This document shows, piece after piece, positions 1 through 8,332 of a stretch of DNA of 14,130 bases (position 1 is the stretch's first letter; every line of letters starts with the position of its first letter). The DNA lies in NCBI GenBank assembly GCA_937927665.1, contig CALBRY010000548.1, positions 1-14,130 on the forward strand, in the 5' to 3' direction. The notes beneath the pieces were generated by a model. The model was not told the DNA's origin. It did not search any database and saw only the letters and a list, made by a program, of their open reading frames with translations. The DNA is from an uncultured Chloroflexota bacterium. Lineage in GTDB: Bacteria > Chloroflexota > Anaerolineae > Aggregatilineales > Phototrophicaceae. Both the position numbers and the translations under genes were made by a program.

Positions 1-159
1 GCGTAAAGACAATTTTGCCTGAAAATCAGAACGGATGTGCAAGGTAGCCAGCACATCTCTCTTGTCGCTTGTTTTTGCCTCATCCCGGAAGGATTGCACT
101 CGATTTCCGTTAAGGAAACGGACCTGACTGTCAGAAACACAACCAGCCTGCCCAAATCC
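1..159 (-). other. Short open frame running off the left edge, unrecognised
   Basis: On the minus strand a frame is open for 53 codons, from just after a stop at 160-162 to the window edge. The translation includes RVQSFRDEAKTSDKRDVLAT, which has a protein-like composition. There is no ATG in this frame; a GTG at its 21st codon is the only obvious start. I recognise no family. It could be the start of a downstream gene, a fragment of a decayed gene, or chance. It lies 72 bp beyond the HNH stop, so it would be downstream of the defence operon. Confidence that it is coding is low. Confidence 0.15.
34..57. repeat. Small inverted repeat GATGTGC / GCACATC
   Basis: Perfect 7-bp arms at 34-40 and 51-57 flank a 10-base loop. 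On the plus strand the right arm is followed by a T-rich stretch that includes five Ts at 72-76, but these are too far away for a standard terminator. The 9-mer AGAACGGAT that leads into the left arm (28-36) recurs at 181-189, inside the neighbouring hairpin. No function can be assigned. Confidence 0.3.
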
Positions 160-168
160 TCAGCGATG

Positions 169-211
169 GGCTGTGTTTTTAGAACGGATATCTAAATGAG
201 CCAACACAGCC
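169..211 (-). repeat. Bulged hairpin just downstream of the operon, candidate 3' end structure
   Basis: The outer arms GGCTGTGTT (169-177) and AACACAGCC (203-211) pair perfectly over 9 bp. Inside them TTTAGA (178-183) pairs with TCTAAA (191-196) around a 7-base loop, leaving a 6-base bulge on one side. The structure begins about 20 bases after the HNH stop codon, where the long operon should end. Neither strand has a U-tract after the stem, so it is not a classical rho-independent terminator. It could protect the mRNA 3' end or assist factor-dependent termination. Confidence 0.45.
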
Positions 212-231
212 AACTCAAAAATGCTCCTTCA

Positions 232-1461
232 CTATGAGGGTACGCGATTAAACAGTTCCTCCGAATGGGTCTTCAATGCGGACAGATGCTTTTGCTGCTC
301 CACTGCCCAGCCAATCAGAGCTTCATGAATTGCGACCCTCGTATTGTCCGCAGCTTCCTCAATTGACTGGATGTGATGGCGCAGAAGCCAAACCGTGGCA
401 AATCCGAACGGATCGCGCATCATGTCACTCGTTGAGACGAGTGCCATTAGAATTTTCAGTCGATCGACAAGCGTGTTTCGATCCTCAAGCGAATAGCCAT
501 TCTGAACATCAGCCAGAAGGAACTGAGTTACACGACGGAACACATGCTGGTCTATCCAGTCAAGATCGTTGTTCCAACGTTTTCCCACCCCATAGATACG
601 CTCGAAATTCTTGATAAAGGTGTCAGCATCAGGAAAGTCTTTATTTGGCAATATCTCGAGACGCAAAGGATGTTTCTTACGGTCGCTGCATGGCTTTACA
701 ACCACGTACGTTTGTCGACCAAGGGCATGCTGTGTCTGATAGGGCAGGATAATTCCAAGTAAACCCAAGTTATCGTCACCGAATGGATCGGCATCGTTCT
801 TGAGGCTATTGCAGAAGGGGCATATCGGGATAAGGTTGCGCGGATGTACAGCTAGGTGAGGATAACGTGACTTTGGAAAATAGTGTTCTAGACTTGTGTA
901 GGGAAGCTCTGTTGTGGAAGTGCGGTAAAGTGTGGAGTCGCATACCGCACAGAGATGCAGATTGGGATTCGCTTTTGTAAACCCGTCAATGAAATGCCAG
1001 CGATGGTATACATCCGTGACCATACCTGTTGGAAATAGGCAGGTGTCAAAGCCATTGTCTTTTCCAAATTGATCGTAGAAGTATTCGAGGAATGCACCCG
1101 CCTCTTTTTTCCAGTCCGGGGACTCTGCGTCAAATACGACCTGAAATCGAGACGCGACGGGTGCTTCAAGTAGCTGAATATCCTCTTTGACTTGGGCTAC
1201 GAAACTTTTCTTGTCGGCTTCGTCATGATTTGAGAATTTATCCAACGCGTTGACAAGGTTTGGTTTACGAGTCACCCATTTTAGAACTTTCTCAACCTGA
1301 CTCGGGTCAGGATAAATCTTGCTCAGCGACTGGCGAAGCCCATCAAAAGGCGACGCAACTGCTGAAACATTGGCTGCTGACTCAAGCAAGCACAACTGCA
1401 ACTTGACGATTTGAAGGAGTTTTTCCGAATCTGCTTCGGGGGCGTGAACCTGATGAATCAC
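232..1461 (-). CDS. HNH endonuclease, PtuB-like partner of the upstream ATPase
   Basis: A 409-residue protein with a zinc-stabilised HNH fold in its centre. CAVC (C171, C174) and CPFC (C214, C217) form the likely zinc site. EH at 192-193 supplies the probable catalytic histidine in the segment LEHYFPKSRYPHLAVHP, followed by N209 and N218. This is the arrangement of HNH nucleases that pair with ABC-type ATPases, such as PtuB of Septu and retron-Eco7. The flanking 160 N-terminal and about 180 C-terminal residues are mostly helical by composition and match nothing I recognise; they may contact the ATPase. The start is GTG, overlapping the ATPase stop as GTGA, with AGAGG about 8 bases upstream. 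No in-frame ATG lies near. It is the last gene of the operon. Cutting of DNA is expected from the family, but whether the target is phage or host DNA is unknown. Confidence 0.85.
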   Translation of the reverse strand: MIHQVHAPEADSEKLLQIVKLQLCLLESAANVSAVASPFDGLRQSLSKIYPDPSQVEKVLKWVTRKPNLVNALDKFSNHDEADKKSFVAQVKEDIQLLEAPVASRFQVVFDAESPDWKKEAGAFLEYFYDQFGKDNGFDTCLFPTGMVTDVYHRWHFIDGFTKANPNLHLCAVCDSTLYRTSTTELPYTSLEHYFPKSRYPHLAVHPRNLIPICPFCNSLKNDADPFGDDNLGLLGIILPYQTQHALGRQTYVVVKPCSDRKKHPLRLEILPNKDFPDADTFIKNFERIYGVGKRWNNDLDWIDQHVFRRVTQFLLADVQNGYSLEDRNTLVDRLKILMALVSTSDMMRDPFGFATVWLLRHHIQSIEEAADNTRVAIHEALIGWAVEQQKHLSALKTHSEELFNRVPS

Positions 1462-3014
1462 GGTGTCAGCCTCTGTACTTCAAGCTGAATTCGGTAACGC
1501 CAGTAACCCGGTGCAACGATTTGCTTGAGCTCATTGAGTGCTGCCGGAGTTGTTCTTTCACCGAGTTCGCGTTGAATAAACCGTATACTCCGCTCACCTG
1601 TAGCTGAACGCGTGCCAAAGATGTGGACCAAAATGTCACTCGGATCTGCCCCGAGAGTTTCCATAGTTGGTTCTTTAACGGCGTTTTCCCCTTCGGTCAG
1701 GTGTTCTTGCCGCTGCATGACCAAAATATCCTGTGGACGAACATCAGTGAGTGCAATGCTGGAGTGGGTGGTGATGAGTGCATGGCTCGCGTAGCCGGTC
1801 ATTATTTTGTCCAGCATGTTGACTATTTCACGCTTCCACACATCGTTAAAATGTACTTCCGGTTCGTCGAGCAGTATAAGCATGTTGGATGCTCTGAAAA
1901 GCGCAAATAGTGCCATGCGACCGAGAAAGCTCTGCTCTCCATCACTCAGCCACTCGTAGAGCTGCAGCATAGCCACTTCTGATTCAACCCCAGCCTTTGG
2001 TTCTTTGTCTGTTTGCCGCCGAAGAAAAAGGCTTACTTCTTGAAGAGGTGCATCGTAATAGGGGCGATTTTCATACAATTGGTTTAGTCTTTGAAATAAC
2101 GCAATCGGCGACTCATAGAGATTGAAGATGCATTGTGCCGACTGTTTATGGTTCTCGAACTGTTGCTCCATATCAAATACCAGCAGCGTATCAGACCCTT
2201 GTTGAATTCTGTGGTTCGCAATCTTCTGAAGTTCATCAATGACGTCTTGCTGTGGTCGCGGCGTAAGCGAACGATGGGAACGAATGCGGAGTGAGAAGCT
2301 GAGCAGTCCGCTTAAGGAAATCGACTCGATCACCTCTTGAAGAGGTGGTTTGTCGTCGGGCTTATCGTGATGGTATTTGAGGGATGCCAGCAATCCACAT
2401 AACGCTACCAGAGACAAACGCTCAGAACGGATGAACAACAAAGTGCGGTCGAAGTCCACAGGCGACTCGTCTTTGACAGTTGACGACTGCTGATGACCGG
2501 GAAGCTCGCGTAGATAGGCTTGAACTTCCTCATCCTCCGCTATGGTATCAGTGGGTGAGGATCCACTTTCGTCGCTGTCGGAAAGCTCGTGCAGCCAAGC
2601 TGACTCGCTGCCTGTTGTATAGATGACGATATTGCGCGGCAGCAGGTTTGATGGAATTTTGCCACTCTGCCATTCGCCATCATCAACTGTGTAGCGCAGT
2701 ATGCCGTTTGTCGGTGGTGTGTCTTCATCTGGTATATTCGATACCTTAACGCGAGATTCACGAGCATCATCGGTGCTGACACTGTAGATCAAAGTCACAT
2801 CGATTGGAAAAAAATAGTTCTCAGTCAGTAACTGAGCATACAGCCTGCCCAGCAGATGCAGCACCGTGCTCTTACCAGTTCCATTGACACCAGCGAGAAA
2901 ATCCAGCGCATAGCCTTGCTGCGGATTTAGGCTCTTGCGCTCTCCGCGGTCAAAATTGATGTCAATATCGCGCAGAACACGATAGCGCTCAATATGAAAA
3001 CTGATCAGCCTCAT
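1458..3014 (-). CDS. ABC/SMC-type AAA ATPase, PtuA-like, without a nuclease domain
   Basis: A 518-residue ATPase of the RecF/OLD-like AAA_15/AAA_21 type. Walker A is GVNGTGKST (42-50), the ABC signature is LSDGEQSF (356-363), Walker B is LILLDEPE (379-386), and the H-loop histidine is in TTHSS (H417). The N-terminus MRLISFHIERYRVLRDIDI is the usual first strand of this family. The insert between the two ATP half-sites includes a very acidic, serine-rich stretch (about residues 143-190), likely flexible. No TOPRIM domain follows the ATPase core, unlike OLD nucleases, so cutting is presumably supplied by the HNH protein encoded next, as in PtuA/PtuB. The start ATG overlaps the preceding methylase stop (ATGA) and has AGGTGAG just upstream. 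Such ATPases normally assemble into a platform that holds the HNH subunits and is gated by nucleotide; here that role is inferred. Confidence 0.88.
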   Translation of the reverse strand: MRLISFHIERYRVLRDIDINFDRGERKSLNPQQGYALDFLAGVNGTGKSTVLHLLGRLYAQLLTENYFFPIDVTLIYSVSTDDARESRVKVSNIPDEDTPPTNGILRYTVDDGEWQSGKIPSNLLPRNIVIYTTGSESAWLHELSDSDESGSSPTDTIAEDEEVQAYLRELPGHQQSSTVKDESPVDFDRTLLFIRSERLSLVALCGLLASLKYHHDKPDDKPPLQEVIESISLSGLLSFSLRIRSHRSLTPRPQQDVIDELQKIANHRIQQGSDTLLVFDMEQQFENHKQSAQCIFNLYESPIALFQRLNQLYENRPYYDAPLQEVSLFLRRQTDKEPKAGVESEVAMLQLYEWLSDGEQSFLGRMALFALFRASNMLILLDEPEVHFNDVWKREIVNMLDKIMTGYASHALITTHSSIALTDVRPQDILVMQRQEHLTEGENAVKEPTMETLGADPSDILVHIFGTRSATGERSIRFIQRELGERTTPAALNELKQIVAPGYWRYRIQLEVQRLTP

Positions 3015-5428
3015 GATGACTCACCTGCTGGTTGTGCAACGTCCCCTCGTGTAATCATGCGGTAGTAATTCTTCCCGTCGATGTTCACTTCTTTGACCAA
3101 GCCTAACCGCACAAACAGGGTCATCTGCTGCTGCACGTCATCGCCCGCAAACGTGGGCAGGTCAAGCTTACACCACTCGATCAGGTCAGCCTGAGTGAAA
3201 TGACGAGGCTTTTGCCCGGCTAGCCGCTGGGTAAGCAGAGCGCGTAACTGTTTTTGCTCACTGCCCAGCACTGCTTCGATCCAAGTTGGAACTTCGGCAG
3301 GAAGTTCTGCTTCTTCGCTGTACTGTCCCGGATGCCCCAAGATACCTAGCAGGGTGTCAACCTTATCCGCAAGTTCAACTTGACTGCGGCGAATGGAGGC
3401 AAGCACATCAAGTGGATGCCCGAGCGGTGCTGCTTCCGGTTCTGGAAGGAAGCGACTCGGTCGCATATCGCCGACCTTGCCATCAACAATCAAAATCTCT
3501 CGTTGAACCAATACGCCAAATAGACAGTAGGCTGCATTATCATTTTCGGGAGATGGGCCGACCGCAAACCCCTGAGGAATAAAATCGTCTCTCAACCGGA
3601 CAGGAGTCCCAGTTTGGAGCTGCAAACGTCCATCTGCGCTGATCTCGATCCAACCATTGCTGAGAAGTGCATAGAAGGTGCCGTTATCAGAATGATAGAC
3701 GCTATTTTCCGGCGCAAGAACGACAAACAGTGTCGCCTGCTTTTCATCAACACCTTGACCTGAAGTCACATCAAGTAACCAGCCAAGTCGCTGACCATAA
3801 GCATCCTGAACGATTGATGACTGCAAATTCCTCCCGAATTTATCTGTATCAAATTTACTATCAGTCGTACTCAACCAAGGCGTGATCGGCTGACCTTCTG
3901 TGTTGAGTAAGCAAGCAAAAGCTACTGCATTCTCTTGAGGCTCAGCTTCAAACTTGATGTTGGTGCTAAGCGTGAATGTGCGTTTGGTAGCATCCACATT
4001 CAATGTTATGTCGTCTGAGCTACCCTGCAACGTCTCTGATCCTATTTTCCAATCTGGGCATACGAGCTTATCTGTCCAATTGAGAGGAACAGCGGCACTT
4101 GTGACAAACCGAAGGGGAATAGGGGCATTCTCAGCCGCATACGATTCGTAGAACCACCCCTTTAGTGCCCCCGCGGCATCCGTGATGGTAACTATAAGTC
4201 CCTCAGTCCGATGGATAGCACGCCACTTTATGGACTGAGTATCACCGAGCAGCCGAACAGCCAAGCCCTTGAGTTCACGACCTACTCGAATGCTCTGAAC
4301 TTCCCTGTCATCAAACTGAAGCTGTTGCACCCACTGCTGATTATCCCGAGTTCTTAACACTAACTCTCGTGCTCGAGGCAATTCATTTCGAGCTGGATCC
4401 GGTTCATCGGTAAGATCTCGTGCGGTACCCGATGCATAGCCATCATGCGTTAACTCAAGAAACCAGATCGACTCTTTAGGGATTGTCTTCTGAACTACCA
4501 CTAAGTGTGTGGCCACTTGGTTGTATGGTTGCATTGCATGGGGTGGCAGGGTTATCACCGACTCCAGAGCAACTTCCTTGATCAATATTTCGCGAAGTTG
4601 CGCTTCTCCACCTTTCCCAAATAACAGGCTAGTGGGTTGAAGAAATGCTGCAATTCCATTTGCGGTTAAGCGTTGTAGGGTTTGTGCCGCAAGAAGCGTT
4701 GCAGGATTGCTACCGAATCTACTCCATTCATATTCATAACTACCACGTGTCCGCCAGACAGACCCAAAGGGGGGATTGAACAGAATATTATCAAACAGCT
4801 CTTGATTGTCCCTAGAAGCCAGTATGTCGAGCGCATCCCCCATTTGCATTTGCGCATGTGGTACTTTGTTCAAGATCAGGTTTGTCGAGCCGAGCGCGAC
4901 TGATTCTGGCACGAAATCAATCCCGACAACTGTAACGTCGTTATCGATATTTGCTGACGCAACCAGTAGTCCTGCTGTGCCCGCAACCGGATCCAAAACC
5001 CGCTTACTGGAACTTAACATTGAAAGGTCTGCCATCAACGCAGCAATGTGGTGTGGTGTTGGGTACTGCGTGGGATGCCCCGCTTTGAGTAATTCGAAGC
5101 GGATTTCACGCTGAAAGAAGGTTCCAATAGTAGAAGCGTGTGGAGACGCATCGAGAGCTGCCTCAAGTGCATCAAGAACGTTTAGTAATCTATATTTATC
5201 CAGTGTGGGGGGAGATGGGATCGACAAAGAGGCGTGTGCATTTATAAGCGCTTGGTGAAACCTGTTTAAGACCAGTGATAGATCTTGATCGGACTGCCGG
5301 AGTAAGTCCCACGAATCACGTACAAGCAGCAAAAAAGCAACGTGTTCCGCAATTTGAACATCGTTGCTCATCCCGCTATTCCTAAAGACATCTACTACGC
5401 GTCGTAGGAATGTGCTCGCTGCGCTCAT
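3011..5428 (-). CDS. Second N6-adenine DNA methylase (HsdM-like), extended C-terminus
   Basis: An 805-residue protein. Residues 1-95 resemble the helical HsdM N-terminal domain. QYPTP (120-124) is the N6-methylase lead-in, DPVAGTAGLL (146-155) is motif I that binds S-adenosylmethionine, and NPPF (218-221) is catalytic motif IV, so the enzyme looks active. It is about 250 residues longer than the classical HsdM encoded two genes upstream and only distantly like it. Residues about 380-650 are rich in predicted beta strands and unrecognised. A segment RPSRFLPEPEA followed by a helix (VLASIRRSQ) resembles the end of other N6 methylases. Residues about 725-795 look like a winged helix. The start overlaps the hsdS stop (ATGA) with GAGG six bases upstream; the end overlaps the ATPase start. 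It may share the single HsdS or belong functionally with the ATPase/HNH pair. Its true substrate is unknown. Confidence 0.88.
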   Translation of the reverse strand: MSAASTFLRRVVDVFRNSGMSNDVQIAEHVAFLLLVRDSWDLLRQSDQDLSLVLNRFHQALINAHASLSIPSPPTLDKYRLLNVLDALEAALDASPHASTIGTFFQREIRFELLKAGHPTQYPTPHHIAALMADLSMLSSSKRVLDPVAGTAGLLVASANIDNDVTVVGIDFVPESVALGSTNLILNKVPHAQMQMGDALDILASRDNQELFDNILFNPPFGSVWRTRGSYEYEWSRFGSNPATLLAAQTLQRLTANGIAAFLQPTSLLFGKGGEAQLREILIKEVALESVITLPPHAMQPYNQVATHLVVVQKTIPKESIWFLELTHDGYASGTARDLTDEPDPARNELPRARELVLRTRDNQQWVQQLQFDDREVQSIRVGRELKGLAVRLLGDTQSIKWRAIHRTEGLIVTITDAAGALKGWFYESYAAENAPIPLRFVTSAAVPLNWTDKLVCPDWKIGSETLQGSSDDITLNVDATKRTFTLSTNIKFEAEPQENAVAFACLLNTEGQPITPWLSTTDSKFDTDKFGRNLQSSIVQDAYGQRLGWLLDVTSGQGVDEKQATLFVVLAPENSVYHSDNGTFYALLSNGWIEISADGRLQLQTGTPVRLRDDFIPQGFAVGPSPENDNAAYCLFGVLVQREILIVDGKVGDMRPSRFLPEPEAAPLGHPLDVLASIRRSQVELADKVDTLLGILGHPGQYSEEAELPAEVPTWIEAVLGSEQKQLRALLTQRLAGQKPRHFTQADLIEWCKLDLPTFAGDDVQQQMTLFVRLGLVKEVNIDGKNYYRMITRGDVAQPAGESS

Positions 5429-6642
5429 AGCTCGCCTCGAAACGCTTGGTTGAGAATGGATGCCTCGAGTGTATTTAGTAGCTGATCAGTCTCTTTGATT
5501 TCTCGAAGATTGCCGAATTCGTTCTTGGCTTTTCGGAGCTGAATCTGAACCGACATTGGCGGAATGGGTACTTCATAGGTAAGGAGCACTTCCGGGTTCA
5601 GTCGTCGGCGTCGAGCATTTGTACCGGTACTGAGTTCTGCTAGTCGAGGCCAGACAGAAGGGGTGCGGAAATACACGTCCAAAACTTCAGGAAGTACTTT
5701 GCTTTCATCGACCTCAAACACAGGATATTCCGGGGACACCACATATCCATCACATTCGGGCGGTACCATTCCCAGCGCACCTTCCCACGCCATGAGTTTG
5801 GGATAGATGAAATGTCCCGTCCTAATACGGGTTAACTGTCGGTAAGAAGTCTCGCTTCCGAGAATGCGTTTTCCGGGAAATACCCCTCGACCAAACGATT
5901 TAACGCCTGCAAACGAATACTCCTCGTTATCCTCCACATCCACATTAGGGAAAATACGAGACACGAACTCCTGAATCGGAATGTAGGTCGGTGTCCATTC
6001 ACTTCTGTTAAACACGATAGCGCGATACAGGTTTTCCGCATCAGCCATCAATTTCGCATTCAACGCCCGCATATCGCGCACTTCGCTTAGCAACGCTTCA
6101 ATTCGGGCGACGATACGGCGCTGGGTATCGAGTGAGCGTGCAGGATCATGTGGGTAGGGGATGGGTATAGTAAGAGCTTGTACGGTGCTCTGTCGTATCG
6201 AGGGCACTGGACCACTATTCGCTAGTTTCATAAGATCAATCGATTGCAGATAGTAGAATATCCACTTCGTAAGTGCTTTTTGCTCATTCGGTACAATAGC
6301 CATCACATTATTGTCGAATGTTGCTTCAACGCCTAATATGCGTTTTTTGTTTGTTGCAATCGCACCACCGATTTTCGGAAACACGATTGTGCTTGGGGGG
6401 TAAGTTTTAGCTCTAATCTCATCCAAAATCATATCATCAACGAAGTTTTCAGCGGTTGTGATGTATGTCTCGTTCCCCGGTAGATTCATGTCCGAGACTT
6501 TCACAAATGGAAATGGAAGATCACGTCTTCCTTGGAAATTCTTCGGAAACCCAAATCCTCCTGCAGTATCAGTTACTACATCATTTACAGATCTGAATTC
6601 CCAGTGGATTGGAAGATGTGAATCACTCATTCTCATTCCCAT
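5425..6642 (-). CDS. hsdS: Type I restriction-modification specificity subunit HsdS
   Basis: A 405-residue protein of normal HsdS length with two target-recognition halves. TRD1 covers about 12-165, including FPFVKVSDMN and the closing segment PSIRQSTVQALTIPIP. A conserved central helix follows (about 170-210, DTQRRIVARIEALLSEVRDM). TRD2 covers about 215-360 and ends NPEVLLTYEVPIPP, and a second conserved helix (363-403) ends in NQAFRGEL, typical of the family. It sets the DNA sequence recognised by HsdM and HsdR; the bipartite target cannot be read from sequence alone. The frame opens inside the last codons of hsdM. Three ATGs are possible (6642, 6636, 6630). The third, giving MSDSHLPIHW, has GGGA seven bases upstream and could be the real start, shortening the overlap from 20 to 8 bp. 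Confidence 0.93.
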   Translation of the reverse strand: MGMRMSDSHLPIHWEFRSVNDVVTDTAGGFGFPKNFQGRRDLPFPFVKVSDMNLPGNETYITTAENFVDDMILDEIRAKTYPPSTIVFPKIGGAIATNKKRILGVEATFDNNVMAIVPNEQKALTKWIFYYLQSIDLMKLANSGPVPSIRQSTVQALTIPIPYPHDPARSLDTQRRIVARIEALLSEVRDMRALNAKLMADAENLYRAIVFNRSEWTPTYIPIQEFVSRIFPNVDVEDNEEYSFAGVKSFGRGVFPGKRILGSETSYRQLTRIRTGHFIYPKLMAWEGALGMVPPECDGYVVSPEYPVFEVDESKVLPEVLDVYFRTPSVWPRLAELSTGTNARRRRLNPEVLLTYEVPIPPMSVQIQLRKAKNEFGNLREIKETDQLLNTLEASILNQAFRGEL

Positions 6643-8302
6643 TACTCAATAGCTCATGTAAGTTCAGCAAAATACTTTGGAACTCACGAGTACGCTCAAG
6701 CAGGCTAGCAGTTATCTCTGTTGGGTGTGGTAGTTTCACTCGGTCATCTTGATGGGGGTTACGAGCGCTCAAGTCGTAACCGCGTTTATTCAGTGTCTCA
6801 AACGTCTCAATCCAAACAGAGTAGGGTTCTGCTGGACGCACTGCACGAGTTTTTTCGCTTTCCGTGATGGCGGCTTCCACTTCAAAAAATGCCTGCCATT
6901 GCTGGCGTATGTCCTCGGCATACGCGAATGGACGCTCCCTTTTGCCGTCGAGGTATGCACGCCACAGCTTCCACATCGCCCGCGCTTCAGCAAAGTGTTC
7001 ATCCTGAATGCGGCTGCCCTTGGAGAATTTCTTTAGATCGCCCGATAGTGGAAGTTCGTAGTACCATGTTTCGTGCCGTGCTATCGGGTTGCGTTCCATC
7101 ACCACATCGGGACGCTGGAAGAATAACAACGCCGTCTTGACATCGGAATACGGCGCAAACGTTCCCGGCGGTAGACTGACGACCGCAAACAGGTGAAACT
7201 GCTCTAGCAAGTCTTTCTTGACCGTCGCGAATGCGCCACCCCGGAACAGCGTTCCTTCCGGCACAACCATCGCACAGCGGGCATTGGGTGACTTCTTCAA
7301 TTTCTTGATGATGTGCTGCATAAACAGCAGTTCGGTCGCGTTCGCTTCTACGGCGAAGTTTTGCTGGATATGCCGACCTTCTGTCCCCCCAAAGGGCGGG
7401 TTGGTCAGGATCACGTCATAGCGTTTTGACACACTGCCCTTTACGCTCTCCTCAAGCGTGTTGGTACGAATGATGTTCGGCGCCCCAACCCGGTGCAGCA
7501 CCATATTCATCGTGCCGAGCAGCGCCGACAGCCCTTTTTTTTCCTGCCCGTAGAAAGCTTTTTCCTGCAAAAACTCACGATCCTGAATCGTCTGGTTCGG
7601 ATTTCTCTTCACATCAGCCATATACTCATAAGCTTCTGCGAGAAAACCTGCCGAGCCGCTCGCAGGGTCGTAGATTTCTTCACCGATTTGCGGTGCAATG
7701 ACATCTACCATGAAGCGGATCACAGGACGAGGCGTGTGGAATTCACCCGCACTGCGGTTTTCATTCCCCATACGTTCCAGCAAGTCTTCGTAGAACTGGG
7801 TGATGGTGAAGATGTCCTGATCGCTCTCAAAGCGAATGCTGTTGACAATATCCAGGACGTCTTTGAAGTTGTACCCGGAGGCGCACACCGGTACATTGCG
7901 AACGACAGCGTGATCAGCGACGCTTTCATCCGAGAAAATCCCGGCGATGGTTCGTGCCAGCGGCGATCCACTGAGGCTGGCAAGACCAGGCAGCAAGCGC
8001 CCGCGCACGTACCGAATCAGGTCATCAGCGGAGATTGCCTTCAATACCTGCGGGCTTGCCCATGTATCCCACGCCAGATCGCCCCTCAGTACCGGTTCGT
8101 AGGGTTCACTACCAAGCGATGCTTGTGCAGTACGTTCTTTCTCTTCTTCATCCAGAAACTTCAAGAAAAGCAGCCATGCGATGTGTTCGGTGTACTGCAT
8201 AATCCCACCAACGTTATTATCGCGCCGGAGGATATCGCACGCCCGCCACATATCACTCCGCAGCGTTTCATTGGTCTGCCGTTTAATCATTGCAGCGCTC
8301 AA
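6623..8302 (-). CDS. hsdM: Type I restriction-modification methylase subunit HsdM
   Basis: A 559-residue N6-adenine methyltransferase. The N-terminal helical domain (about 8-165) contains the family-like MQYTEHIAWLLFLKFLDEEE. AGEFHTPRPV (185-194), motif I DPASGSAGFL (212-221) and motif IV NPPF (301-304) are all intact, and LPPGTFAPYSDVKTALLFF is the usual late core motif. With HsdS it forms the modification enzyme; with HsdR it forms the restriction complex. The longest frame opens with TTG at 8302, with AAGGA 12 bases upstream. An ATG four codons later (8290, MIKRQTNETL) is a real alternative, but any ribosome site would be farther away. The gene begins 30 bp after the hsdR stop and overlaps hsdS at its 3' end. 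The long frame on the opposite strand (7493-8314) is a shadow. Confidence 0.95.
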   Translation of the reverse strand: MSAAMIKRQTNETLRSDMWRACDILRRDNNVGGIMQYTEHIAWLLFLKFLDEEEKERTAQASLGSEPYEPVLRGDLAWDTWASPQVLKAISADDLIRYVRGRLLPGLASLSGSPLARTIAGIFSDESVADHAVVRNVPVCASGYNFKDVLDIVNSIRFESDQDIFTITQFYEDLLERMGNENRSAGEFHTPRPVIRFMVDVIAPQIGEEIYDPASGSAGFLAEAYEYMADVKRNPNQTIQDREFLQEKAFYGQEKKGLSALLGTMNMVLHRVGAPNIIRTNTLEESVKGSVSKRYDVILTNPPFGGTEGRHIQQNFAVEANATELLFMQHIIKKLKKSPNARCAMVVPEGTLFRGGAFATVKKDLLEQFHLFAVVSLPPGTFAPYSDVKTALLFFQRPDVVMERNPIARHETWYYELPLSGDLKKFSKGSRIQDEHFAEARAMWKLWRAYLDGKRERPFAYAEDIRQQWQAFFEVEAAITESEKTRAVRPAEPYSVWIETFETLNKRGYDLSARNPHQDDRVKLPHPTEITASLLERTREFQSILLNLHELLSNGNENE

Positions 8303-8332
8303 CTGGAGGTTTAGTCCTTATGTTCTATAGAG

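Noticed and set aside
1458..3014. OLD-family nuclease or RloC/PrrC anticodon nuclease
   Set aside because: There is no TOPRIM domain after the ATPase core, no long coiled coil with a zinc hook, and no evident anticodon-nuclease domain. The separate HNH gene fits a PtuA/PtuB-type pair better.
7493..8314. 273-codon plus-strand open frame
   Set aside because: It lies wholly opposite hsdM, whose motifs are clear. The plus-strand translation has no recognisable domain and is a codon-bias shadow.
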